From positions 721,932 to 785,931 of the forward strand of contig NZ_MPIN01000001.1 of NCBI RefSeq assembly GCF_001887355.1: a DNA stretch of 64,000 nucleotides. The letters run 5' to 3'. A program made the position numbers and the translations under genes. Below the pieces are notes generated by a model, which ran no database searches, was not told where the DNA came from, and saw only the letters and a program-made list of their open reading frames with translations. Below, in pieces: positions 7,988 to 15,225 of the stretch; the stretch's first letter is position 1, and each line of letters starts with the position of its first letter. Source of the DNA: Cystobacter ferrugineus. Lineage in GTDB: Bacteria; Myxococcota; Myxococcia; Myxococcales; Myxococcaceae.

Positions 7988-9064
7988 ATGACCGACCTCG
8001 CCACCCGCCTCGCGCAGTCCACCCTGGCCCTGTGCCGCATCCCCAGTCCCATTGGTGAGGAGCGGGCACTCGCCGACCACGTGGAGCACTGGGCCCGCGC
8101 GCACCTGCCCGAGCGCGAGGTGTTCCGCCTGGGCCACTCGCTGGTGTTGGGCAACCTCCAGGACGAGCGGCCCACGGTGGCGCTGGTGGGCCACCTGGAC
8201 ACCGTGCCCGCGCACCCGGAGGACCGGCCGGCGCGCATCGAGGGCGAGCGGGTGTTCGGCCTGGGGGCCTCGGACATGAAGGGAGGGCTGGCGGTGATGA
8301 TGGCGCTCGCCGAGGACCTGCCCCGCGAGCGGCTGCCGGTGAACCTGGTGTGGGTGCTCTACGAGCGAGAGGAGGGCCCCTACCTGGAGAGCGGACTGGG
8401 GCCGTTGTTCGACGCGCGCCCGGAGCTCAAGCGGGTGAAGTTCGGCATCGCCATGGAGCCCACGGACGGGGTGGTGCAGGTGGGGTGCGTGGGCACGATG
8501 CACGTGACGTTGCGCTTCAAGGGCCGCAGCGCGCACTCGGCGAGGCCCTGGCAGGGGGAGAACGCCATCCACAAGGCGGGGCCGCTGCTCGCGCACCTGC
8601 TCACCCGGCCCCGGCGCGAGGTGGTGCAGGACGGCTTCACCTTCCACGAGGTGATGAGCATCACCAAGGCGTCGGGCGGGCGCGCGCGCAACGTGGTGCC
8701 GGAGTCCTTCGAGCTCAACCTCAACTACCGCTTCGCGCCGGGCAAGTCGGTGGCCCGGGCGCAGGAGGACGTGCGCGAGCTGGTGGGCGACGCGGCGGAG
8801 CTGGAGTTCATCGATCTGGCGCCGAGCGGCCGGGTGTGCGCGGACAACGTGCTCTTCCAGCGGTTGATGGCGCTCACGGGCCTGCCGGCCGAGTCGAAGC
8901 AGGCGTGGACGGACGTGGCGCGCTTCTCCGAGCTGGGCGTGGACGCGGTGAACTTCGGGCCGGGCGAGACGGCCCAGGCCCACCAGGCCAACGAGAGCGC
9001 CCCCATTCCCGCGCTGGCGGTGGCCTACGAGAAACTGGCGCTGTTCCTGAAGCAGGCGGGCTGA
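7988..9064 (+). CDS. dapE: succinyl-diaminopimelate desuccinylase (M20 family)
   Basis: A 358-residue M20 metallopeptidase-fold enzyme. Zinc ligands are visible in order: VGHLDTVPAH (His and the adjacent catalytic Asp), GASDMKGG (bridging Asp), LYEREEGP (catalytic Glu and Glu ligand), AMEPTD (Glu ligand) and ETAQAHQANE (last His). The dimerisation domain starts near GCVGTMHVTLRFKGRSAHSA. The enzyme hydrolyses N-succinyl-LL-diaminopimelate, the step after the DapD/DapC reactions in lysine and cell-wall precursor synthesis. Its pairing with dapD in the same operon favours the dapE assignment over other M20 deacylases. The chosen ATG at 7988 gives a normal M20 N-terminus; an upstream in-frame TTG is less likely. 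Confidence 0.9.
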   Translation: MTDLATRLAQSTLALCRIPSPIGEERALADHVEHWARAHLPEREVFRLGHSLVLGNLQDERPTVALVGHLDTVPAHPEDRPARIEGERVFGLGASDMKGGLAVMMALAEDLPRERLPVNLVWVLYEREEGPYLESGLGPLFDARPELKRVKFGIAMEPTDGVVQVGCVGTMHVTLRFKGRSAHSARPWQGENAIHKAGPLLAHLLTRPRREVVQDGFTFHEVMSITKASGGRARNVVPESFELNLNYRFAPGKSVARAQEDVRELVGDAAELEFIDLAPSGRVCADNVLFQRLMALTGLPAESKQAWTDVARFSELGVDAVNFGPGETAQAHQANESAPIPALAVAYEKLALFLKQAG

Positions 9065-9093
9065 GATTTCCCCCGGCGGTTGTTGGGAGGCTG

Positions 9094-9372
9094 ATGACTC
9101 CACATCCACTCTTCCAGGAATCCGCGTCCCTGCGGCGCACGGTGGTGATGATGGTGTTGATCGCCATCCTGCTCTTCAACTGGCAGCCGGATCCCCGGCT
9201 GCTCGGTGCTCGCGCGCTCCGGCGGGAGGAGGATCAGCCGCTGCCCGAGGATACCAATGGCGTCGAGACCCACGCGGCCCGGCCCCTGCGCTCCGCCCAT
9301 CTGGAGGAGGCGGGACGGCAGTTGCCCGGAGGCCGCCAGGCCGCGAGGCGCCGTCCGGGCCGCCGGGGTTGA
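9094..9372 (+). CDS. small single-pass membrane protein
   Basis: A 92-residue protein with GGGAGG three bases before its ATG, 29 bases after dapE. One hydrophobic segment (RTVVMMVLIAILLFNW, residues 15-30) is followed by an acidic then very arginine-rich tail (RQAARRRPGRRG). No family recognised. It ends the dapD-bestrophin-dapE run, and its stop faces the alcohol dehydrogenase gene across 60 bases. The Arg-rich tail suggests a cytoplasmic C-terminus. Confidence 0.55.
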   Translation: MTPHPLFQESASLRRTVVMMVLIAILLFNWQPDPRLLGARALRREEDQPLPEDTNGVETHAARPLRSAHLEEAGRQLPGGRQAARRRPGRRG

Positions 9373-9432
9373 GCCCTCGCGTCCGGAAGGGGCTACTCGC
9401 TCAGGGGGTCGAACGTGGCGGACGCGCTCGCG

Positions 9433-10485
9433 CTACGCGCGCTCGAGGCTCGCGATGTCGATGACGAAGCGGTAGCGCACGTCGCCCTTCATCATGCGCT
9501 CGTAGGCCTCGTTGATCTTCTGGATGGGGATGATCTCGATGTCCGACACGATGTTGTGCTTCGCGCAGTAGTCGAGCATCTCCTGCGTCTCGGCGATGCC
9601 GCCGATCATCGACCCGGCCAGGCGCTTGTTCCCGCCGATGAGCGAGAACGCGTGCACGGGCACCGCCTCCGGCGGTACGCCGACCACCACCAGGGTGCCC
9701 TGGGGGCGCAGCATGCCCAGGTACTGGTTGTAGTCATGCGGGGCGGAGATGGTGTCGATGATGAGGTCGAAGCGGCCCGACAGCTTCTTGAAGGTGTCCG
9801 CGTCCTTGGTGACCTCGAAGCCCTGGGCGCCCAGGCGGCGCGCGTCGGCCTCCTTGGTGCGGGACGTGCTGAGCACCGTCACCTCCGCGCCCATGGACGC
9901 GGCGAGCTTCACGGCCATGTGGCCCAGCCCGCCCAGGCCCACCACGCCCACGCGGTCGCCCTTCTTGCAGTTCCACTGGCGCAGCGGCGAGTACGTGGTG
10001 ATGCCGGCGCACAGCAGCGGCGCGGCGGCGGCGGGATCGAGCCCTTCGGGCACCTTCAGCGCGAAGTGCTCGGTGACGACGATGCGGGACGCGTAGCCGC
10101 CGTAGGTCGGCGTCTTCCGGTCCATGTACGTGCTGTTGTAGGTGCCGGCCATCCCCTTCGCGCAGAACTGCTCCAGGTCGCGGCGGCACGTCTGGCAGTC
10201 GCGGCACGAGTCCACCATGCAGCCGACGCCCGCCATGTCGCCCACCTTCAACTTCGTGACGTGCTGGCCCACCTGCTTGACGCGGCCGACGATCTCGTGG
10301 CCCGGCACCATGGGGAAGATGGCGCCGCCCCACTCGTCACGGGCCTGGTGGATGTCGGAGTGGCAGACCCCGCAGTAGAGGATGTCGATGAGCACGTCAT
10401 GGGGGCCGACCTCGCGCTGCTCGAACGAGAAGGGCGCCAGCGGCTTTCCAGCGGCGGGGGCGGCATAGGCAGGAGTCTTCGGCAT
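9433..10485 (-). CDS. NADP-dependent zinc alcohol dehydrogenase (cinnamyl/aldehyde reductase type)
   Basis: A 350-residue medium-chain dehydrogenase. Catalytic zinc ligands lie in YCGVCHSD and PGHEIVG; the structural zinc loop has four cysteines (CMVDSCRDCQTCRRDLEQFC). The dinucleotide fold carries GVVGLGGLGHMAVK and then VLSTSRTK, where Ser/Arg instead of Asp at the end of the second strand points to NADP(H), as in YahK/CAD-type enzymes that reduce a broad set of aldehydes. The ATG at 10485 has GGAG about nine bases upstream and starts the conserved protein; the frame extends further but without support. A LysR regulator gene is divergent, with a 10-bp-arm palindrome between the two. Confidence 0.9.
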   Translation of the reverse strand: MPKTPAYAAPAAGKPLAPFSFEQREVGPHDVLIDILYCGVCHSDIHQARDEWGGAIFPMVPGHEIVGRVKQVGQHVTKLKVGDMAGVGCMVDSCRDCQTCRRDLEQFCAKGMAGTYNSTYMDRKTPTYGGYASRIVVTEHFALKVPEGLDPAAAAPLLCAGITTYSPLRQWNCKKGDRVGVVGLGGLGHMAVKLAASMGAEVTVLSTSRTKEADARRLGAQGFEVTKDADTFKKLSGRFDLIIDTISAPHDYNQYLGMLRPQGTLVVVGVPPEAVPVHAFSLIGGNKRLAGSMIGGIAETQEMLDYCAKHNIVSDIEIIPIQKINEAYERMMKGDVRYRFVIDIASLERA

Positions 10486-10511
10486 GTGGTTCTCCGCGGG
10501 AGTTTTCGTGG

Positions 10512-10534
10512 CCTGGGGGCCACCGGCCCCCAGG
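10512..10534. promoter_or_regulatory. perfect inverted repeat in the alcohol dehydrogenase/LysR divergent region
   Basis: Two perfect 10-base arms, CCTGGGGGCC and GGCCCCCAGG, are separated by ACC. The element lies 27 bases before the dehydrogenase ATG and 67 bases before the lysR ATG. It could be a regulator binding site or an RNA hairpin in the dehydrogenase leader; the sequence cannot tell which. Confidence 0.55.
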
Positions 10535-10600
10535 TATGCGCTCCGGGAACAGCGGGCGATACTGGCGGGATCCACATGGGTCATTTAGAAATACTTCAAG

Positions 10601-11563
10601 ATGGCCTTCACCTCGCTCAATGCCCTGAATGCGTTCCTCGCCGTGGCCCGGAAGCGTGGCTTCACGGCCGCCGCCGCCGAACTCGGCATCTCTCCGTCGG
10701 CGCTGAGCCAGTCCGTCCGCCAGCTTGAGGAGCGGCTTGGCGTCCCCCTGCTCACGCGGACCTCCCGGAGCGTGGCGCTGACGGAGGCGGGGCGGCGCCT
10801 GCTGGAGAACGCCGGGCCGGCGGTGGACCAGGCGCTGGAGGCGCTGAGGACGGCCGCGGTGCAGCCGGGGGAGGTGACGGGCCGGGTGCGGCTGACGGTT
10901 CCCACCATGGCGGTGTCCACCCTCATCGCGCCGCTGCTGCCACGGTTCCTCGCGCGCTACCCGAAGGTGGAGGTGGACGTTCGGGTGGAGGACCGTTTCG
11001 TGGACATCGTGGCCGAGGGGCTGGACGCGGGGATCCGGCTGACGGAGTCCATCGAGCGGGACATGGTGCAGGTCCGGCTGTCGGACGCGTGCCGGTTCGT
11101 GGTGGTGGCCGCGCCCTCGTACCTGGAGCGGAGGGGCACGCCGGAGACGCCGGACGACCTGCTGTCCCATGACTGCATCTGCATCCGCTCCCCCACGACG
11201 TCAGGCATCTACCAGTGGGAGCTGGAGCGCGGGCCGCGGAGCTGGCGCGTGCCGGTGCGGGGGCCCGTCATCACCTCGGACAGCCACCTGCTGTTGCGGA
11301 TGGCGGAGGCCGGGGTGGGGCTCGCCTACGCGTTCGAGTCCATGGTGACGGAGCAACTGCGGCGAGGCACCCTGCGCGTGGTGCTGGAGCCCTACGCGGC
11401 GTTGGTGCCGGGCCTGTTCCTCTACTTCCCCAGCCGCGCGCAGGTATCGCCCGCACTGCGGGCCTTCGTGGACGTGGCCCGCGAGGCGGCGCCCCGGAAG
11501 AAGAGGGAGGCCCCGGAAGGCACACGGGGCCCCGCGAGCCCGCGCCCACCGCGAAAAGCATGA
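10601..11563 (+). CDS. LysR family transcriptional regulator
   Basis: A 320-residue regulator with the N-terminal winged helix-turn-helix (LNAFLAVARKRGFTAAAAEL, GISPSALSQSVRQLEERLGV, LLTRTSRSVALTEAGRRLL) and a C-terminal substrate-binding domain (RVRLTVPTMAVSTLIAPLLP to YFPSRAQVSPALRAFV). The LARxSRSVxLTEAG type and RLTESIERDMVQVRL belong to the large LTTR group that regulates divergent oxidoreductase genes. It faces the zinc alcohol dehydrogenase gene across 115 bases and most likely controls it and itself. The C-terminus carries about 25 extra residues rich in Arg, Pro and Lys, outside the fold. Confidence 0.9.
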   Translation: MAFTSLNALNAFLAVARKRGFTAAAAELGISPSALSQSVRQLEERLGVPLLTRTSRSVALTEAGRRLLENAGPAVDQALEALRTAAVQPGEVTGRVRLTVPTMAVSTLIAPLLPRFLARYPKVEVDVRVEDRFVDIVAEGLDAGIRLTESIERDMVQVRLSDACRFVVVAAPSYLERRGTPETPDDLLSHDCICIRSPTTSGIYQWELERGPRSWRVPVRGPVITSDSHLLLRMAEAGVGLAYAFESMVTEQLRRGTLRVVLEPYAALVPGLFLYFPSRAQVSPALRAFVDVAREAAPRKKREAPEGTRGPASPRPPRKA

Positions 11564-11828
11564 CCCTGGGCCGCGTGCCTGATGGGAGCGAGCCAAGGCG
11601 AAGAACCGTCCAGGGGTTACCAGCGGTTCACAACCCTTGGTAAATACTCAGGCTTCTTCGCAGAGGAAGTCCAACGGTCCCATCCGGTACGTCAGGACAC
11701 CAAGATTTTTGCTGCTAGTTTGCTGCTGGGCCCTACCCCGATGCCGCCAGTGCCGCCGGGGGGGGCTCCTCACCCGTGGCTGCTTGGCCGCTTCATCACC
11801 GCTATACTTGCCACTCACGGTGGTGTCC
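11564..11828. other. intergenic region at the 3' side of the HsdM operon
   Basis: No gene is supported here. A short direct repeat TTTGCTGCT occurs twice with two bases between copies (11708-11716 and 11719-11727). Plus-strand frames cross the region into hsdM antisense but lack start signals and normal codon bias. No HsdR-like residues were found in any frame. Confidence 0.5.
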
Positions 11829-13295
11829 TCAAGAGGCGGAAGGAGAGGAGCGCCTCAGCCTGCTGATAACGGCATCCATGCGCCGTGCGGCCTCGTCGCG
11901 CTGCTGCTCGGCATCCGCGAGCGCGGCAAGCTGCTCGTCCAAATCAAGGTGCTCGCGTTCGTCCTCGCGCTTCACATATCGCTCGACGGTCAGGTTCCAG
12001 TTGAGCTTGGCTATCTCATCGAGGTGAACCGCACGCACCTGGCGCTCGTCACTTCCAAAGCCCTGGAACGCCTTAACGATGGTGCCGATGTTCTCTTGTG
12101 ACAGTGCGCGCCGTCTGCCCTTCTTCACGCCGGCATCGGAAGCATCGATGAACAAGACGCGCTTGTGCCGGCCGGCGGGCTTGCCCTTCCTCAGGACCAG
12201 CACGACAGGCGCGATGGAGACGTCGTAGAGCAGGTTTCCAGGCAGACCGATGATTGCTTCGAACCGATCCTCTTCCAGCAGCTTGCGGCGGATGTCCTCT
12301 TCGACGCCACCGCGGAAGAGCACTCCGCGCGGCAGGAGGAGCGCCGCCCTTCCCCCTTCCGCGAGGCCAGCGAGGCAGTGCTGCACGAATGCGTAATTCG
12401 CGTTGTGCGCGGGCGGTACCGGATTGAACCGGCCAAAGGCATCCTCCCCGGCCCGCTCGGCGCCCCAGCTATCAAGGTTCCACGGCGGATCCGCCAGAAT
12501 CCCGTCGTACTCGTTCAATCGTCCCTGCTCCGTCATCAGGGGTGACCAGAGTGCGTTGCCAAGCTCAATGCGCGCATCGACGATGCCGTGCAACAGGAGG
12601 TTCATCCGGCACAGGGCCCACAGCTCTGCGTTCTTCTCCTGTCCGTGCAGCACGAGCGAGGCCGCCGCGTGGGGCAAGCTCATCGCGGACCGGGACGCGA
12701 CCTGGCGCGCACACTCCACGAGGAATCCACCCACGCCGCAGACCGGGTCATAGAGGCGCATGCCAGCTCGCAGTTCCAGGAGTTCCGCCAGGAGGAGGGC
12801 CACGGATGGCGGCGTGTAGAATTCGCCCCCCGTGCGCCCGCTCGTCTCTGCCAGCCGGAGGAGGAAGCCGTCAGAGATCTCGCCCAGCCTCCCATCCGAT
12901 AACAGCGCTCCACTCAGACGAGGAAGCTCCGAGAGCGTCTGAATCAGGTCCGCCAACAGCGGGTCGCCCAACCTGATGGAACTGAAATCCGCCTGCGTCA
13001 GGAGTCCCCTGAGCAATGGATTCGCCGATTCCAATACTGCGCAGGCATCGTTGACGCGCTCTCCCAGCCCAGAAGAGGCGTGACTTCGCAGCGAGGACCA
13101 GCGGGCCAAGGTGGACACCACGAACCGAGGCACGCCGGAGGTGGGAGGCCCGTCCGTCACGTCGCTCAGGAACTTCAGCACCAGCAGGCGGAAGACGTAG
13201 CCTGCCGCCGAGTCACGCGTAACCGCCCCATTCGAATGGAGGACATCCGTGGCCTTCCACAACAACCCCACCAACTCAGTCATTGCCGGGTTCAT
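11829..13295 (-). CDS. hsdM: type I restriction-modification DNA methyltransferase subunit
   Basis: A 488-residue N6-adenine methyltransferase of the HsdM family. The N-terminal helical domain (NPAMTELVGLLWKATDVLHS) is followed by GEFYTPPSVALLLAELL, the AdoMet motif I DPVCGVGGFL (residues 183-192) and catalytic motif IV DPPW (269-272), where most HsdM proteins have NPPF or NPPY. GGGAGGAACT before the ATG at 13295 marks the start; it overlaps the 3' end of hsdS by 20 bases, so translation is coupled. The C-terminus has a predicted helical dimerisation/specificity-binding segment (DEREHLDLDEQLAALADAEQ). No restriction subunit gene follows. It should methylate adenine in a sequence chosen by the adjacent HsdS. 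Confidence 0.9.
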   Translation of the reverse strand: MNPAMTELVGLLWKATDVLHSNGAVTRDSAAGYVFRLLVLKFLSDVTDGPPTSGVPRFVVSTLARWSSLRSHASSGLGERVNDACAVLESANPLLRGLLTQADFSSIRLGDPLLADLIQTLSELPRLSGALLSDGRLGEISDGFLLRLAETSGRTGGEFYTPPSVALLLAELLELRAGMRLYDPVCGVGGFLVECARQVASRSAMSLPHAAASLVLHGQEKNAELWALCRMNLLLHGIVDARIELGNALWSPLMTEQGRLNEYDGILADPPWNLDSWGAERAGEDAFGRFNPVPPAHNANYAFVQHCLAGLAEGGRAALLLPRGVLFRGGVEEDIRRKLLEEDRFEAIIGLPGNLLYDVSIAPVVLVLRKGKPAGRHKRVLFIDASDAGVKKGRRRALSQENIGTIVKAFQGFGSDERQVRAVHLDEIAKLNWNLTVERYVKREDEREHLDLDEQLAALADAEQQRDEAARRMDAVISRLRRSSPSAS

Positions 13296-13923
13296 GTGGC
13301 AGTTCCTCCCTTCCGGGTGGCAGCAGGATTTCCGAGACCATTCCATCCACCAACGCGCGTCGCAGGTCCGCGGCCCGGAGCGCGGCCTGATGGTGCGCCT
13401 GCTCCGCCTCGATGAGTTCCGCGAGCTCTCGTTGCAGCTCCCGAGGCGGCAGGGGAACGGGCAGGTCCTCCAGGTCCTTGACGGTGAGTTGGACGAGTCC
13501 CGATGAGGACCGGGCGCGAAGCTTCAATCGACCCTGCCACGCGGCGCTCCGGAACAAGGCCAGGAGCACTGCGGGCAGGAGCTTCTCCCCAGGCCGTACC
13601 ACGATGAGATTGGAGCTGACGAGAAGCGAGGCCGCGCTCTCCGGAACGCGCGCCACCTTCTGGAGGGTGCCCCGGCAGGAGACGAGCAGGTCATCCACCT
13701 GGATGCGAAACCGCTCCAGCGACCCCGGGCGCAGCCCTACCGCGACCAACTCCTCGCGAGGAGCGACTCGGCCCGCCTCGATGTCTCCCACGCTGAGCAC
13801 CGGCTCGTGGATGGCCTTCTCACCTTCCTTCGCCTGATGTCGGGACACCGGCAGCCCGACGAAGAGCGTCTCCACCACGGAGCGCAGTGGCAGGACCGGC
13901 CATCGTGTTTCAGAGCGGCTCAT
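13276..13923 (-). CDS. hsdS: half-length type I specificity subunit (single target-recognition domain)
   Basis: A 215-residue protein, about half the length of ordinary HsdS (400 or more). It has one target-recognition domain (WPVLPLRSVVETLFVGLPVS, HEPVLSVGDIEAGRV, FRIQVDDLLVSCRGTLQKVA, SSNLIVVRPG), ending in the DLEDLPVPLPPRELQRELAE helix-entry motif typical of HsdS conserved regions, and one long helix (LAELIEAEQAHHQAALRAAD). Known single-TRD subunits dimerise and recognise palindromic bipartite sites. A perfect GGGAGG seven bases before the ATG at 13923 fixes the start. No second half lies nearby, and the reading frame is intact, so I take the short form as genuine rather than truncated. 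Confidence 0.8.
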   Translation of the reverse strand: MSRSETRWPVLPLRSVVETLFVGLPVSRHQAKEGEKAIHEPVLSVGDIEAGRVAPREELVAVGLRPGSLERFRIQVDDLLVSCRGTLQKVARVPESAASLLVSSNLIVVRPGEKLLPAVLLALFRSAAWQGRLKLRARSSSGLVQLTVKDLEDLPVPLPPRELQRELAELIEAEQAHHQAALRAADLRRALVDGMVSEILLPPGREELPHEPGND

Positions 13924-13959
13924 TGGTCCTCCCGTGGCCGCCACATGTGCGCGCGGCCC

Positions 13960-14646
13960 TCATCGAACGTCCACCTCGAACGCCGTCGAGCCCCTGGCAT
14001 GAACCTCGTTGAAGGTGTGCGCATCCGGAAGGATGCGGCTCAACTCCGGTTCGAACCAGCCGATAGTCTCTCCCAGCTCCGCATACCGCTGGGGGAGGTC
14101 CGGCCAGCGCCAGATGGGCTCGTGGTGGAAGACCCGGTTGCGAAGCTTGCGAACCTGATGCATGCGATCCGCCACGCGCTGGCGCGTCCGCTCCCGCCGG
14201 GGCATGTGGGGGAAGACGGGCTTCAGCAGCCAGGGCCAGATGACCTGCTCGTAGGAGCGGCTCAGCAGGCTGGTCCAGAAACCAAAGCTGAGTTCGGCCA
14301 CCAGACGGCCGGGCTCCAGCGGCATGCCGCGATTTCCCAGCTCCGTCTTCGCGGCCGCGATCGCCCTCTGCTCGCGTGACGACAACCACGCAGGGGTGAG
14401 GTCGTACCAGGTAGGCGTTCCCTTGGATGCCGTGAGCGCCTCGTGGAGGCTGTTGCGAAAGGCCACCTCCAGATAGCCCAGCGGCCCGCACAGCGACATG
14501 CTCAGCGCCACGTTCCACCGGTAGCGCCCGATGAGGACGCGGGGCGTGTCGCTCGGGCTCAAGCGATAAGCCTCCAGTCGAGGGGGCGACAAGACCCTCG
14601 TCAGGGCCACGGCAGAAATGGATTGCACACCCGGAGGGTTCGACAT
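13960..14646 (-). CDS. Abi_2-like protein with HEPN motif (putative abortive-infection RNase)
   Basis: A 228-residue helical protein resembling the Abi_2 (AbiD/AbiF) group: RYRWNVALSMSLCGPLGYLE with FRNSLHEAL near the N-terminus, then WYD, and a late motif KLRNRVFHHEPIW. R169-N-R-V-F-H174 fits the R-X4-H catalytic motif of HEPN ribonucleases. Such proteins in phage-defence loci degrade RNA and stop cell growth when triggered. It is the first gene of an operon with hsdS (36 bases downstream) and hsdM, and takes the place where a restriction subunit would be expected. The upstream RBS is weak. That it senses failure or inhibition of the methyltransferase, as PrrC does with EcoprrI, is inference. 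Confidence 0.75.
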   Translation of the reverse strand: MSNPPGVQSISAVALTRVLSPPRLEAYRLSPSDTPRVLIGRYRWNVALSMSLCGPLGYLEVAFRNSLHEALTASKGTPTWYDLTPAWLSSREQRAIAAAKTELGNRGMPLEPGRLVAELSFGFWTSLLSRSYEQVIWPWLLKPVFPHMPRRERTRQRVADRMHQVRKLRNRVFHHEPIWRWPDLPQRYAELGETIGWFEPELSRILPDAHTFNEVHARGSTAFEVDVR

Positions 14647-15225
14647 AAGTTCGATGCACCGTCCCCGGGTCGTCCTCTCCCAGTGCTCATGCGCTGGTGA
14701 TGACCCCGGGGTTTTTTGTTTCCGACATTCGTCGCCCCCCAGACATCAGGAAGGCTGGAAGCTCAGCTGCTCCAACCCGTTGGCATGTGCCAAGCTCCGC
14801 CACCGCGCCCCCATTCGGGGGTACCCGGCGGGTGCCTAATCCGCGACGAACAACAACGCGGACCACAGTAGGAACTTGGGCGCTCTCCGTCAATGCCTAA
14901 TGCGCGGAGAACGCTCCTGCTTGGTGTGTCAATGTGCGCAAAAGTACGACCTGGGGGAGGACTCCGGGTTACCGCGCCGTGTAGCCCCCGTTGATGACGA
15001 GCTCAGCGCCCGTGACGAAGCGCGACGCGACCGATAACTCCCTGCCGCTCTCCTCAAGCAAGGGAGGCCTGGGCAGCAGTGTGCCCAAGGGGCTGCACCG
15101 CCTCTCCACCAACTCCGTGGGTCCGGGTCGGCAAGAGCCGCGCAGTCCTCGGCATAAGTGGGCTTGCCCCGGTTACGTGGGGCAGGCTTACGCCGCACCT
15201 GCTCTGGCCACGACGCATCGAGGCC
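14647..15225. other. 579-bp gene-poor stretch with relics
   Basis: No intact gene is supported. The segment holds the tail of a dehydrogenase gene (14969-15060, separate entry), a small hairpin CCCCC-ATTC-GGGGG at 14808-14821 and two similar motifs TGCCTAATCCGCG and TGCCTAATGCGCG about 70 bases apart (14834-14910). A minus-strand frame at 14929-15198 is out of frame with the dehydrogenase relic and looks like decay. It marks the upstream edge of the HsdM/HsdS/Abi unit. Confidence 0.5.
14969..15060 (-). pseudogene. C-terminal remnant of a short-chain dehydrogenase
   Basis: Read on the minus strand, the last 30 codons before a TAA are LEESGRELSVASRFVTGAEL then VINGGYTAR. 'SRFVTGAELVINGGYTA' is the standard C-terminal end of classical SDR enzymes (usually '(Y/F)VTGxxLxVDGGxxx'). 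Upstream of it no SDR residues can be read in any frame, so only the tail survives. It sits between the defence-like operon and the outer-membrane protein gene. Confidence 0.6.

Noticed and set aside
11620-11640. Possible tRNA T-arm (GCGGTTCACAACCC) near the defence operon
   Set aside because: No acceptor, D or anticodon stem can be folded around it.
14808-14821. CCCCC-ATTC-GGGGG hairpin as a terminator
   Set aside because: No run of T follows and no gene ends just before it on either strand.
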